Shown here: positions 10,776 to 19,460 of the stretch, piece after piece
How the letters are laid out: every line of letters begins with the position of its first letter
How positions within the stretch are numbered: position 1 is the stretch's first letter
Origin: UBA6623 sp965217195
Lineage (GTDB): Bacteria; Acidobacteriota; Terriglobia; Bryobacterales; UBA6623
DNA length: 64,000 bases
Direction of reading: 5' to 3'
Assembly (NCBI GenBank): GCA_965217195.1
Contig: CBDCHL010000004.1
Location: 62,001 to 126,000 of the forward strand
Position numbers and translations under genes: made by a program
The notes under the pieces: model-generated
What the model was told of the DNA's origin: nothing
What the model saw: the letters and a program-made list of their open reading frames with translations, nothing else
Database searches by the model: none

Positions 10776-10816
10776 TCTCATCGGATACCGCTCACTCACG
10801 TTCGCGGCTCGGTTTA
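10776..10816 (+). repeat. GCGGCTCGG-family dispersed repeat, copy 2
   Basis: It contains ATCGGATACCGCTCACTCAC then GTTCGCGGCTCGGTTT. It is diverged from the cleaner copies at 19160-19233 and 19461-19530. Confidence 0.7.
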
Positions 10817-10838
10817 AGACGCGGGTCGGTCTGGCCGA

Positions 10839-11387
10839 CTAATCCTCAAGCGATTGCAACAACGCATAGAGACGGGCCATCGGCAACCCCATCACGTTGA
10901 AATAGCACCCGTCGATGCGCTCGACGAACTTTGACGCACGCCCCTGGATGCCGTACGCTCCCGCCTTGTCGAACGGTTCGCCGCTGTCGAGGTATTCTTG
11001 GACTTCCTGCTTGCTCAAGGCCTTGAAGCGGACCGCGGTCGTTTCGACGAAGGTCCGGCACTCGCGCGAACTCAGCACGCAGACGCCGGTCATGACCCGG
11101 TGCGTACGCCCGGAAAGCGCGCGCAGCATCGACTGCGCCCCCTCTGGATCGATCGGCTTGCCGAGGATCAGGTCGTCCACGACCACTACTGTGTCGGCCC
11201 CCAAAACGGTCTCTCCCGGCTGCGCTACGGCGCGCGCCTTGGCCTCGGCAAGTCGGAGAACATAGTCCTCGGCGCTTTCTCCCTCGCTACAAGACTCGTC
11301 TACATCAGCCGGCCGCACCTCAAACGCGATTCCGGCGTTGCGAAGAATCTCCTGTCGGCGGGGAGAAACGGAGGCGAGAATCAGCAT
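10839..11387 (-). CDS. maf: Maf family nucleotide pyrophosphatase
   Basis: The 182-residue product hydrolyses non-canonical or pyrimidine nucleoside triphosphates (dTTP/UTP in the YhdE branch). It begins MLILASVSPRRQEILRNAG, the family signature, followed by ADTVVVVDDLILGKP (about 67-81), and ends with GIQGRASKFVERIDGCYFN and VMGLP, all Maf hallmarks. The ATG at 11387 is chosen rather than the frame start at 11471 because the SPRR motif must be near the N-terminus. It lies downstream of a membrane-protein gene on the same strand, separated by the repeat element at 11557-11740. A housecleaning role in the cytoplasm is expected. Confidence 0.94.
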   Translation of the reverse strand: MLILASVSPRRQEILRNAGIAFEVRPADVDESCSEGESAEDYVLRLAEAKARAVAQPGETVLGADTVVVVDDLILGKPIDPEGAQSMLRALSGRTHRVMTGVCVLSSRECRTFVETTAVRFKALSKQEVQEYLDSGEPFDKAGAYGIQGRASKFVERIDGCYFNVMGLPMARLYALLQSLED

Positions 11388-11556
11388 AAATCGGAAAAGC
11401 GATCGGGTCAATCCCGCCCGCGGCCGCGACGGCCGGCGATCACCGGTACGTAGTAAAGCGTAACGTAGCACGACCCTGTTCGAAGACCTGCTGTTTTCTC
11501 GTTGAGAAAGCGGCCGTGAAGGGGACCAACGATGATCGTCCGGAAGGGGACGCTCT

Positions 11557-11740
11557 TAGCCTGCATTTCTCCCCACGTGGCGAGGCGAAGTGCGTGAGAG
11601 GACTGTCAATAAGAGGCACGGGCCGCCTGACGCGCGGAGGCGTACTTGAACAGTACGGTGAGCACGGCAGGCAACCGTAACGAAGTAATGAAAGGCCTAT
11701 TGCGTGCTTCGCCTCGCCAGGTGGGGAGAAATACAGGCTA
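11557..11740. mobile_element. MITE-like element with terminal inverted repeats, copy 1
   Basis: The ends are imperfect inverted repeats of about 33 bp: TAGCCTGCATTTCTCCCCAC at the left, and at the right the complement of AGCCTGTATTTCTCCCCACC. The ~184-bp unit has no coding capacity. A second copy in reverse orientation lies at 16751-16946, with about 85% identity by eye, including the core CGTTACGGTTGCCTGCCGTG. The right end coincides with the TAG stop codon of the neighbouring minus-strand gene (11738-11740). Folding of the inverted ends in RNA would make a long hairpin. Confidence 0.8.
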
Positions 11741-12472
11741 GCCGCGCTTTTCGGCTGAAGCCATGTTGCGCGCCGCCCCGAGCGGGTTGCGCAAGAATTC
11801 GCGAATGCCGCCGAAAACAAACCAGGCGACGGTCAGCGGAAGTACGACGACGGCAACAAAGTTCGCCGAAGCCGAGGCCGCCTGGAGCACCGATTCCGAC
11901 ACGACTCGCGCCACGAACGGGACGGTCTGGGGAAGATTGAAGGCGGCCGACAAGAACGTAATACTCAGACCCGCCGACAGCGGCACGCAAACGAGCGCGA
12001 AGAGCGTCGCCAAGGGGCGCGTCCCCGCCGCCCTCCAACCCTCGGCTCGCAGTGCTCGCGCGAATTGGGCCGCGGGAACGTAGACCAGCCCGAAACATGC
12101 CAGGGCCATCGCCACCTGCTCCGTAGCGGATGCCGCGAGAACGGACTCATAGACCTCGAAACTGATCGTCCATCCCAGATGCCCGCCCATGGTGGGGCTG
12201 AAACCCAACAGCAGCCAAGGCACGGCGACCGCCAGCACCGGCACCCCGTAGATCCAGCGGAAGATATACGGGTGTTTGAGCACAATGCCGTGTTGACGCG
12301 GCGCAACCAGCGCGATGTGTAACAACACTGGACACAGGGGAATCAGTACGGCCGGCAAGAGATCTATCGAGATCCCTCCGGCTGTGAGAACTCCCCAACC
12401 GAGCAAGGTCAGGTAAGACAAACGTGCCAGTGGAACCCAGGGGAGGGATCGCAGCTTTGCGGAGAATGACAT
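11738..12472 (-). CDS. Polytopic membrane protein of unknown function
   Basis: The 244-residue product starts MSFSAKLRSLPWVPLARLSY and has about six to seven hydrophobic helices (around residues 18-55, 72-92, 115-135, 150-175, 190-220). It should sit in the inner membrane. The N-terminal pattern recalls the membrane-sensor part of some Acidobacteriota SpoIIE-type phosphatases or kinases, but no catalytic domain follows; the frame ends at the edge of the repeat element at 11740, so truncation by that insertion is possible. An alternative ATG at 12532 (adding MPAVSREAYYDLGPTDGYRY) has an AGGTGA ribosome-like site, whereas 12472 has none. The longer open frame up to 13336 is not credible. Confidence 0.65.
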   Translation of the reverse strand: MSFSAKLRSLPWVPLARLSYLTLLGWGVLTAGGISIDLLPAVLIPLCPVLLHIALVAPRQHGIVLKHPYIFRWIYGVPVLAVAVPWLLLGFSPTMGGHLGWTISFEVYESVLAASATEQVAMALACFGLVYVPAAQFARALRAEGWRAAGTRPLATLFALVCVPLSAGLSITFLSAAFNLPQTVPFVARVVSESVLQAASASANFVAVVVLPLTVAWFVFGGIREFLRNPLGAARNMASAEKRG

Positions 12473-12964
12473 GTACCGATAGCCGTCAGTAGGACCAAGG
12501 TCATAGTACGCTTCCCGCGAAACAGCGGGCATTCGGTGAATCACCTGAGTCTTTTCCGGTTGTTCGCTTAGGGATTGCGGCCGATCGACAAGTGAGCGGG
12601 CCGCGCACTCGCCAAGCGGGCGGTCCGCAAGCGGGGGCTGACTGGGAAAGGCCGATTCGTCGCCAAGCCGGGGTGGTTGCGCTGGTTTCTGATGACCTGA
12701 CATCGAGGTGGCTACAAGCGTCTCTCCGATGGCGGCGTGACTCCCTTCACAAACACGCTGAACGCGAACACCGTGCAACGCACGTTGAACGCAGGTCCGG
12801 GACCCGGGAATTACGGTGGCGTTCTCGTCCCTTATCGGCCGCGGTTGCGGAAGCTGCGGTCTTTCTTTTTCCTTTCGAGACCACCGCTGTTCCGCCGGGG
12901 CCGGGAAACCTGTCTGACGAGCGCAGGAGTTCGTGCTACATTTGTTCGATTCGGTGTAAGGTTG
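12473..12964. other. Divergent intergenic region without a clear gene
   Basis: The region separates the minus-strand membrane protein from the plus-strand uracil-DNA glycosylase. The frames running through it are upstream extensions of those genes and lack codon bias. It probably contains both promoters; I see no clear boxes. Confidence 0.5.
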
Positions 12965-13729
12965 ATGTCGAATCCTGTTGTTGAATATCTCCGCTTTCTT
13001 CGGGACTTGGGGATAGAGGAGGTTTACTTGCCGCGTGAGGTCCGGCAGCGGATCCTTCATCCGAGAAGCGCGGCGACGCTTCGTCCACCGAATCCGCGCC
13101 CGGACGTCACCGCCTCTCCGGAACTGTTTTCTTCGCCGGCTCGTGCTGATCCGCTGCTGGTGCTTCAGCAAATCGAGGCCGAGCTCGTCGGCTGTACGCG
13201 CTGCGAACTGCACCATGGCCGCAGCAAGATCGTTTTCGGGAGCGGAAATCCCCAAGCCAAGCTCGTCTTCGTGGGCGAGGGACCGGGCGCTGACGAAGAC
13301 GTCCAGGGGCTGCCTTTTGTCGGCCGCGCCGGACAACTGCTGACGCAGATGATCAACAACACGGCCCAGCGCGAGGGGATTCCAATTTCTCGGGACGATG
13401 TCTACATCTGTAACGTGGTCAAGTGCCGTCCGCCGGGAAACCGCAATCCCGAGCCCCTTGAGATGAAGACCTGCGGCCAGTTTCTCGAGCGCCAGCTGGA
13501 AGCGATTCGACCGAAGGCCATTTGCCTTCTCGGAGGCACGGCCGCCAAGTTCGTCCTAAAGACCAGCACGGGCATCACGAAGCTCCGCGGGCAATGGACG
13601 GAATGGCACGGCATCCCGGTGATGCCGACCTACCACCCGTCGTTTCTGCTGCGTCCGTACGCGCAGGACCGCAAGCGTGAGGCTTGGCTGGACCTGCGGG
13701 CCGTGCTGCACTACGTTTTTGACTCATGA
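12965..13729 (+). CDS. Uracil-DNA glycosylase, family 4 (Fe-S type)
   Basis: The 254-residue product removes uracil from DNA, starting base-excision repair. The catalytic core has the family 4 motifs: CTRCELHHGRSKIVFG (about 78-93, with two of the four Fe-S cysteines), GEGPGADEDVQGLPFVGRAG (about 103-122), NVVKCRPPGNRNPEP (third Cys), KTCGQFL (fourth Cys) and the motif HPSFLLR near residue 227. An N-terminal extension of about 65 residues of low complexity precedes the core, as often seen. The ATG at 12965 is preceded by GTAAGGTTG; the long frame starting at 12737 is rejected because its N-part has no conserved sequence. Confidence 0.93.
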   Translation: MSNPVVEYLRFLRDLGIEEVYLPREVRQRILHPRSAATLRPPNPRPDVTASPELFSSPARADPLLVLQQIEAELVGCTRCELHHGRSKIVFGSGNPQAKLVFVGEGPGADEDVQGLPFVGRAGQLLTQMINNTAQREGIPISRDDVYICNVVKCRPPGNRNPEPLEMKTCGQFLERQLEAIRPKAICLLGGTAAKFVLKTSTGITKLRGQWTEWHGIPVMPTYHPSFLLRPYAQDRKREAWLDLRAVLHYVFDS

Positions 13730-13733
13730 GCGG

Positions 13734-13767
13734 CGCGCATCGCGTGTAGATCGAAGGCGCGTTTTTT
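13734..13767 (+). terminator. Intrinsic terminator after the glycosylase gene
   Basis: A CGCGC / GCGCG stem with an inner loop is followed by TTTTTT. It starts 5 bases after the stop codon. Confidence 0.6.
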
Positions 13768-14085
13768 CGTTGATCGACTACGGTGTCGGGGACACCCGAA
13801 GGCAAGCGGCCGTCAAAGAGGTTGCGAACCTGGTCGCGGTGATCGGAACCGGGCAATCATGGGTCGATGACCGCCTTGATGCGTGCCCGGCTTGCGCTGC
13901 CGAGCGTCGTCCCGCAAAATAAGAAGAGCCGCTCCGCGAGTCTTGCTCTAGGTTCGGGGGCGGCGGGCGCACTGCCTCTCCGCCCTCAGGGTGGTCCATG
14001 AACATCCCGGCCCTGCAGCGGATAATCCTCCCGGCGGATAGGGTGCGAAGTCTAGGCTGGATGGGAAGGTTGGAGTGATCGATCG
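13768..14085. other. Intergenic region, nothing clear
   Basis: I see no supported gene in this stretch. One plus frame reads LIDYGVGDTRRQAAVKEVAN but has no start of its own and no recognisable fold beyond that; it overlaps the end of the glycosylase gene. Confidence 0.4.
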
Positions 14086-14304
14086 ATGGGAAAAACAGTT
14101 ATCGGAATTCTTTTCTGCCTTGTGCTGGGTCTTATCGGACTCGCCGTCACCGGCTGGCTGGTCATCACCGGCCAAGTGGTCGCTTCCCTCGATTCGATCT
14201 TCCTGACGCTGGTCTGTCTATCTCTGGCGCTGGCTTGCTTCGCCTACATCGCATGGCATTTCCAAGCGGCCCTCGCCACGGCGGGTAAAAAGAAGAAGAA
14301 ATAG
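14086..14304 (+). CDS. Small membrane protein with lysine tail
   Basis: The 72-residue product starts MGKTVIGILFCLVLGLIGLA and has two hydrophobic helices (about 4-28 and 36-60), ending AGKKKKK. It should be an inner-membrane hairpin with the basic tail in the cytoplasm by the positive-inside rule. The ATG at 14086 has GGAG 11 bases upstream. It converges with the Wzc gene. No family is recognised; small two-helix proteins like this are common in Acidobacteriota genomes and lack assigned roles. Confidence 0.6.
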   Translation: MGKTVIGILFCLVLGLIGLAVTGWLVITGQVVASLDSIFLTLVCLSLALACFAYIAWHFQAALATAGKKKKK

Positions 14305-14389
14305 CGCTCACCCGAGGTCCAAGGTTTCCGCAGCGCTAACGCCGGACAGGCGCCTCCACCATAGGGGCGCGGGCCGACCCCGCCCACGA

Positions 14390-16690
14390 TCAAATCTCCC
14401 GATCCTCTGAATACCGATAGGAGTAGCCGTAATCGCGGTAGTAGCCGTAGTCGAGACTGTCGAGATTGACGCGGTTCATCACGAAACCCAGCAGCCGGAC
14501 TCCCGTTTCGTCGAACGTCTGCTTGGTCCGCAGCAGGGCCCCGGACTCGGTCTGATCGGAGACCACGAGGACAACCCCTTCGACCATTTGCGAGATCGTG
14601 CGGGCGTCCGACAGGACGAGCGACGGCGGCGAATCGACGATCACATGCTCGAAGCGATTTCCGGCGTGGTCGAGCAGCGCGACCAACCGCGGCGAATAGA
14701 GAAGGTCGGAAGCCGGAGCACGTGACCGGCCGGCGGCGGCGAGATGCAGGCCCGCAAGGGGAGTTTCCGTGATGACGTCTTCGATTTCGGCGAGCCCCTG
14801 CAGGTAATCGGTCAAACCACGCCTGGCCTTGATCCCCAGTTGCCCGGCGCAATTGGGTCGACGCAGATCGGCGTCGACCAACAGAACACTCCGCCCCAGT
14901 TGTGCCAGGCTGCAAGCCAGGTTCAGGCTGACCGTCGTTTTCCCTTCCTGCGGTTGGGAACTCGTGACCAGGATGCGGCGCATGGACTCATCGCCACGGA
15001 GCAGAATCGAGCTGCGAAGCGTGCGGTAGGCCTCCGACAATGCCGCTTCCGGTTCCCATTGGTACTTCGGCGTTACCGGTTGGAGCGCCGCGGCCGCGGC
15101 AGTTCCATCGGGCGACGCGGCGACCGCCGTCAGGCCGCTTGTCACCGGGACTTCGATTCGCCGTACGACAACTTTTTCCGTACTTTGGGAGCGCCCGCGC
15201 GGGATCACCGCCAGCAGCGACAGACCGGTCATCTGCTCGACTTGCTCGGGCGTCCGCACGACCGTGTTCATGTGTTCCTGGAAAAGGGCCAGGAGTATCC
15301 CGCCCAATAACCCCGCGAAAAGGCCCAGCGCGGCATTCAGCAACTTGCGAGGCCGGTGCGGTTGCTCGGGTATTTCCGCTCGGTCGAGGACGGCAATGTT
15401 GGAAGCCCGCAACCCCGCGGATACGCCCGCTTCCTTGAGCCGCTGCAGCAGACCTTCGTAGAGCGTGCGGTTGGTCTCCGAGTCGCGCCGCAGGATGTTG
15501 TATTGAATGAAATCGTCGCCGAGCCGATTGACGAGAGCCCTCTGCCGCTCCACCTGACTCCGCAATAGTCGTTCCCGTTGTTGCGCCAGCAAGTAACCCT
15601 CGCGCACACCGTCGAGAATGCGTCGTTCTTCCTCGTGCAGCGCCTCTTCGAGTTCCTCGATCTGTCGTCGTGCACGCCGGACGCTTGGATATTCGGGCGC
15701 GAAGGTCACCAGGAGTCGCGACTGTTCGCGCCGCAGGTCGGTAAGACTCGCCTTGAGATCCTGGTAGCCGCGGCTCGTCAAGCTGCCCGGTAGGCCCCCG
15801 TCTGTCTGGAGACGCCCGTCAAGCAGCATCGCGCGAGATTGCTCGTTGATGCGTTCGGTCTCGGCGCGTGTTAGCGCCTGCTCGAGTTGCGCTAATTTTT
15901 CGGTCGTGATGCTCTTGTGCTCCTCGACAAAGAAAATCGAGTGGCGGGTGGCGTAGTCGAGCAGCTCGCTCTCGCTGACCTCGAGCTGCTGCTCAAGCGT
16001 TTGCAGCTGTTCCCGCAACCATACCGACGCCTTCTGGGTGGCGTTCCATTTCGCCTCCAAGTTGTGATCGATATACTCGTCCGCCAAGGTGTTGACGACC
16101 CTGGCCGCCAACTTCGGGTCGACCGATTCGAAGCTGACATCGACCAAGCGCGTGCCCTTGCCCGGATGAACACCGAGATGGTCGAGATACTCGTCAAGAA
16201 TCGCCGGAAGCAGGGTCGCGGCAGAGCCCGCGACCCCGTTGAAAGAGCTTTCCGTTGCGCCTCCCGACGGCTTGGGCGCCGCTGTGCCGACGTCAAGGCG
16301 AACTCGGAACTCCGCAAGGCGATCCAACTGCAGCTTTTCGACCACCCGTCGAGCTAAGGTGCGACTCTTGAGGACCCTGTACTGTGTTTCCAAATAGTCG
16401 GGCTGCTCGGGAAATCGCCGCAGCTCCCCGTCGAGCTCGGCGATGTCGGGCTCCTCGCGATCGATCTGGACAGCCGCGGTGGCGCGGTAGATCGACGGGC
16501 TCACAAAGTTGTAAGCGAGAGCGGCCGCCAGCCCCAGGCCGGCTCCGTAGAGAATTGCCCACCGCCGGGCGTGCAGCACCCGTTGGAATTCTCGTAGCGA
16601 AAAGTCGCCCGCCGGCTCCGGCAACTCAACCGGGACGGACGCCGCCTCGATGGAACGGGGGACGGGCAGCGGTCCGGTGTCTGTATTCAC
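14390..16690 (-). CDS. wzc: Wzc-type polysaccharide co-polymerase / bacterial tyrosine autokinase
   Basis: The 766-residue product combines a chain-length (Wzz) domain with a BY-kinase. Residues 27-~100 form the Wzz N-part with membrane helix RRWAILYGAGLGLAAALAY (about 42-60); a long coiled coil spans about 215-410; a second membrane helix lies near 450 (LLNAALGLFAGLLGGILLAL). The kinase has Walker A SSQPQEGKTT (577-586), Walker A-prime LLVDADLRRP (about 603-612), Walker B HVIVDSPP (about 682-689), and a C-terminal tyrosine cluster (seven Tyr in 748-761, DYGYYRDYGYSYRY) that is trans-phosphorylated. It controls exopolysaccharide chain length and export. The start is GTG at 16690. The Wza-like gene lies upstream, but the two are now separated by the repeat element at 16751-16946. 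Confidence 0.94.
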   Translation of the reverse strand: MNTDTGPLPVPRSIEAASVPVELPEPAGDFSLREFQRVLHARRWAILYGAGLGLAAALAYNFVSPSIYRATAAVQIDREEPDIAELDGELRRFPEQPDYLETQYRVLKSRTLARRVVEKLQLDRLAEFRVRLDVGTAAPKPSGGATESSFNGVAGSAATLLPAILDEYLDHLGVHPGKGTRLVDVSFESVDPKLAARVVNTLADEYIDHNLEAKWNATQKASVWLREQLQTLEQQLEVSESELLDYATRHSIFFVEEHKSITTEKLAQLEQALTRAETERINEQSRAMLLDGRLQTDGGLPGSLTSRGYQDLKASLTDLRREQSRLLVTFAPEYPSVRRARRQIEELEEALHEEERRILDGVREGYLLAQQRERLLRSQVERQRALVNRLGDDFIQYNILRRDSETNRTLYEGLLQRLKEAGVSAGLRASNIAVLDRAEIPEQPHRPRKLLNAALGLFAGLLGGILLALFQEHMNTVVRTPEQVEQMTGLSLLAVIPRGRSQSTEKVVVRRIEVPVTSGLTAVAASPDGTAAAAALQPVTPKYQWEPEAALSEAYRTLRSSILLRGDESMRRILVTSSQPQEGKTTVSLNLACSLAQLGRSVLLVDADLRRPNCAGQLGIKARRGLTDYLQGLAEIEDVITETPLAGLHLAAAGRSRAPASDLLYSPRLVALLDHAGNRFEHVIVDSPPSLVLSDARTISQMVEGVVLVVSDQTESGALLRTKQTFDETGVRLLGFVMNRVNLDSLDYGYYRDYGYSYRYSEDREI

Positions 16691-16750
16691 GATCGTTGAG
16701 ATCGGCTGCTCTCACGGCGCCGAGTGGGTTCAAGTGGGGAACAACGTGCC

Positions 16751-16946
16751 GGCCTGCATTTCTCACCACTCGGCGGTCGAAGCAAGCAATAGGCCTGTCA
16801 TTGCTTCGTTACGGTTGCCTGCCGTGCTCACCGTACTGTTCAAGCACGCCTCTGTGCCTAAAAAATGGGGCGCCAGGCGGCGCGTGCCTCGTACTGACAG
16901 TCCTCTCACGCACTTCGTCTCGCCACGTGGTGAGAAACGCAGACTA
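16751..16946. mobile_element. MITE-like element with terminal inverted repeats, copy 2
   Basis: This is the reverse-orientation partner of the element at 11557-11740. The left end is GGCCTGCATTTCTCACCACT and the right end is the complement of TAGTCTGCGTTTCTCACCAC. Core sequences such as CGTTACGGTTGCCTGCCGTG and GACAGTCCTCTCACGCACTT are shared. It sits inside the wza-wzc transcription unit, and its right end again coincides with a TAG stop codon (16944-16946). Confidence 0.8.
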
Positions 16947-17951
16947 GCGCCGCCAGATGACAATCCCGGTCAACATCTGCAAGACAGCCTCGGAACTTCG
17001 GCTCAGCGCACCCTTGGCGCGGCTGTCAGGAACAAATAGCACGTCGTTGACCCGCAGTGGACTGTCCACGCGCCGGCCGCTCAAGATTTCGCGGATGCGA
17101 ATCGGAATCTCCTGCTTTCCCGAGTCGGTGGGTCGAATCACGCGCGACTTCTGCGGCGCCGAGTGGCGCGACAACCCACCCGCCAGCGAAACGGCTCTGA
17201 GCACCGTCATGTCTTCCTGTTGCCGAACCGGAAAGCCGCCCGGCTGCTTCACCGCGCCGAGCACGTAGATCAAGCCTGCTTTCTCGACCTGCACGGTGTC
17301 ATACGGCTCGATAAACGGATTGCTCCGGTCCTCTTCCAGAAGGCGCAATACCTGCCGCAAAGGGATCCGGAGCTCGGAGCGCTCCATGACCTCATCGTGG
17401 GCGGCGTCGTTTACGGCGGCGGTATCGGCCGCCATTGCCGGCACCGATGACGTTGCTCGGCGAGAAATCGTCACCGTTTCCCCGACTTCATCGCTCAGCC
17501 CACCCGCCATGGCTAGAACCTCGACCAACCGCCGCCTGCCCTGAAGCTGATACACCCCCGGCTCACGCACCGCCCCCAGCACGCTCACCGGCCGACTGTG
17601 GAACTCGACCACGCGTACGCCGATTTGCGGGTCACGCAGAAACCCGCGCCCGCAGAGCCGCTTCAACGTCGTTTCCACTTGCGCCGTCGTCAGTCCTCCG
17701 ACGGCGACCTCGCCCACTAGCGGGAGCGAGATCGTCCCGCCAGGGCCGACGACCACGGATTGACTTAGCTCTTCGACCTCGAAGACCGTCACGTCGAGCA
17801 CGTCGCCGTGCCCGATGGGGTAGGCCCGGCCCTCGTCCGGGCTTGCTCGGGCTTCGGCGCGCCGGGTCGCCGTGTTGGGCGTCGCCGCCGTCACGGCGTT
17901 CGCCGAGACAACGATCGCCAGCGTCAAGACTCTGGTAAGCCGTGGGAACAA
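16944..17951 (-). CDS. wza: Polysaccharide export outer-membrane protein, Wza/SLBB family
   Basis: The 335-residue product has a cleavable signal peptide (MFPRLTRVLTLAIVVSANAV, cut near residue 22-23; no lipobox Cys, unlike E. coli Wza). A Poly_export domain follows at about 43-125 (YPIGHGDVLDVTVFEVEELS), then SLBB domains starting VSVLGAVREPGVYQLQGRR (about 128-146) and IYVLGAVKQPGGFPV (about 228-242). It forms the outer-membrane channel for the exopolysaccharide whose length is set by the downstream Wzc. The TTG start at 17951 has TTGGAGGG just upstream. The stop codon lies at the edge of the inserted repeat element. Confidence 0.92.
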   Translation of the reverse strand: MFPRLTRVLTLAIVVSANAVTAATPNTATRRAEARASPDEGRAYPIGHGDVLDVTVFEVEELSQSVVVGPGGTISLPLVGEVAVGGLTTAQVETTLKRLCGRGFLRDPQIGVRVVEFHSRPVSVLGAVREPGVYQLQGRRRLVEVLAMAGGLSDEVGETVTISRRATSSVPAMAADTAAVNDAAHDEVMERSELRIPLRQVLRLLEEDRSNPFIEPYDTVQVEKAGLIYVLGAVKQPGGFPVRQQEDMTVLRAVSLAGGLSRHSAPQKSRVIRPTDSGKQEIPIRIREILSGRRVDSPLRVNDVLFVPDSRAKGALSRSSEAVLQMLTGIVIWRR

Positions 17952-18090
17952 ACAAGGCCCTCCAAATGCCTAAATCGGCCGCCCGCACCAACGCCTTTAT
18001 ACGTCCGGAGCCGAAGATGTAGAGCCCAACTCTGCCGGGGACTATAGAAACGTCGCCAGTCGTGCCCGTGCTGACAGTTGTTCCCGCCGC

Positions 18091-18225
18091 TCAGATCGCG
18101 AATTCCTTCAGAACGTGTCGGTCAACGTTGACGCCGAGCCCCGGGGCCACGCGAACACCGGGCTTGGCGCCGAGAAGGCTGTCGATCACTAACCGAGCAA
18201 CTAGGAGGACCGTCGCGGCAACCGG
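18091..18225 (-). pseudogene. C-terminal remnant of an enolase-superfamily (mandelate racemase type) gene
   Basis: The minus-strand frame directly after the TIGR03435 stop codon ends VAPGLGVNVDRHVLKEFAI and TGA at 18091. The complete enzyme encoded at 19679-20755 ends with the near-identical EGPGLGIEVDAHVLKEYAL. About 20-25 residues can be matched; upstream residues (VLLVARLVIDSLLGAKPG) are only loosely similar. There is no start codon or body. It is thus the tail of a lost paralogue. Confidence 0.75.
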
Positions 18226-18966
18226 CTACTTTTCGGAGGGCTTCTCTACACGATCGATGACGAGGACTTCCACCGGCGCCGTCTTCTCCTCAAGCCCAAG
18301 GCCCAGTTGTTCAGGCACGGCGGCGAGCAGCGCGGTTCGACCGGCACTATCGTTGCCGCCTTTCCACTCAAGCTGGAACCAATGCCGCCCCTCGATACCG
18401 GTCTTGTCGATCACAGTACGACCGAGCACCGGTGCCAGCCTCTCGGCAAACTGGGGCAGATTCGCGTTCTTATAGAGGCCGCTCATTCCGGGCCTGAAGG
18501 GTGACTTTCCGGCAAAGGCTTCTTCGAAAGACTGCTGTTCCTTGGTGCCACCCAGCTTTGGCCCTCCCTCTTCGACAATAAGCCAATAAACCGGCCGTTC
18601 TTGCGTTTCACGATGAGATGCCAATTGAAAGTGGTCTTCCAGCAAAGCTTGGAGCATTTGTCGGTGTTGGGCATATGTTGCGGGACCGTTCGCCTTGGCC
18701 GTGACATCGTAGCCTTCCGTTTCGACCCAGTCCGGACCCGAGATCTCAACGCTTTGCAGGTCATGGGCGAACGCCAAGAGGTCTCTGAGCGTCAGATTCG
18801 TTGCCGTCAGATACGTTCCCTGGGCTCGGAGCGTTCGGTTCGTGGCCTTAGTCGGTGAGACGGACGCAACCTCGAACGCCTGGCGGGCTGCTTCCGACTG
18901 CCCAAACGCCGAACTTGCCATCAGCGCGAGCAGGGCAGCTGTTGCGATCCGCCTGATGGTTTCCAT
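18226..18966 (-). CDS. TIGR03435 family secreted protein
   Basis: The 246-residue product has a signal peptide (METIRRIATAALLALMASSA, cut after AFGQ) and then the family opening FEVASVSPTKA (about 32-42), where homologues read FEVASVKP. Later conserved parts are LTLRDLLAFAHDLQ, ISGPDWVETEGYDVTAKA (about 75-92), HRQMLQALLEDHFQL and the VIDKTGIEGRHWFQLEW segment. The family is almost restricted to soil Acidobacteriota, where it is multicopy; the role is unknown, probably periplasmic. The ATG at 18966 is chosen over the frame start at 19272 because the signal peptide begins here and the upstream frame is repeat DNA. It lies between an enolase tail remnant and the intact enolase-family gene. Confidence 0.92.
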   Translation of the reverse strand: METIRRIATAALLALMASSAFGQSEAARQAFEVASVSPTKATNRTLRAQGTYLTATNLTLRDLLAFAHDLQSVEISGPDWVETEGYDVTAKANGPATYAQHRQMLQALLEDHFQLASHRETQERPVYWLIVEEGGPKLGGTKEQQSFEEAFAGKSPFRPGMSGLYKNANLPQFAERLAPVLGRTVIDKTGIEGRHWFQLEWKGGNDSAGRTALLAAVPEQLGLGLEEKTAPVEVLVIDRVEKPSEK

Positions 18967-19159
18967 ACAAGGATGACGGCGGGGGGGTGAAGTTCGTGTA
19001 GCGAAAAGGGCGATCTGTACGAGCGCGTCAAACCGGACGGACCGCCTGTGGATAGGGCGAGTTCGTGGATAGGATCCGTTGTCGTCGGGAACCTGGGGCG
19101 GGCGGGTTTTGCGCGGTTTGTTGGGCGAAGTTTCGCGTGAGTCGGGTTTGCGGGCACTG

Positions 19160-19233
19160 TGGTCCCGCCACCTTCCTTTGGGTTGAGGGGATCCATCGCA
19201 CACCGCTCCCTCACGGTCGCGGCTCGGTTTGGG
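19160..19233 (+). repeat. GCGGCTCGG-family dispersed repeat, copy 3
   Basis: It reads GGTCCCGCCACCTTCCTTTG, then CATCGCACACCGCTCCCTCA, then CGGTCGCGGCTCGGTTTGGG. It is about 74 bp and a good reference copy. Confidence 0.8.
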
Positions 19234-19254
19234 AATCACGCGGGCTTCGGTATG

Positions 19255-19326
19255 GCAAACCGAGCCGCGCACGTCAGTAAGCGGTGTCCGATGAGGCCGG
19301 TCAACAAGAAGGACGGTGGTGGGAGT
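19255..19326 (-). repeat. GCGGCTCGG-family dispersed repeat, copy 4 (inverted)
   Basis: It starts GCAAACCGAGCCGCGCACGT and ends GACGGTGGTGGGAG. It is the reverse complement of copy 3, 22 bases away, so the pair can fold into a long hairpin. Confidence 0.8.
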
Positions 19327-19460
19327 GCCATTCCCGCGGCTATACTCGCAAGCTCAACGCCCGCAAGCAGGGCGCGAGGCCGCTCGCACCGGCCGGTCCG
19401 GAACCCCAACCGCTCGCACCAGCCGACAATTCCGGAAGCCCCCGGGGCTGGTTCCTTGGG

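Larger units (their letters stand above)
10558..10838. other. Intergenic region holding two inverted repeat copies
   Basis: There is no gene here. The region lies between convergent aacS and maf and carries two facing copies of the CGGTCGCGGCTCGGTTTG repeat (10576-10640 and 10776-10816). Confidence 0.6.

Noticed and set aside
12737..12964. N-terminal extension of the uracil-DNA glycosylase
   Set aside because: Composition is atypical, there is no conserved sequence, and the ATG at 12965 has a ribosome site.
13768..13922. Frame with LIDYGVGDTRRQ, similar to the start of HisH
   Set aside because: Only five or six residues match; the glutaminase Cys/His/Glu triad and body are absent.
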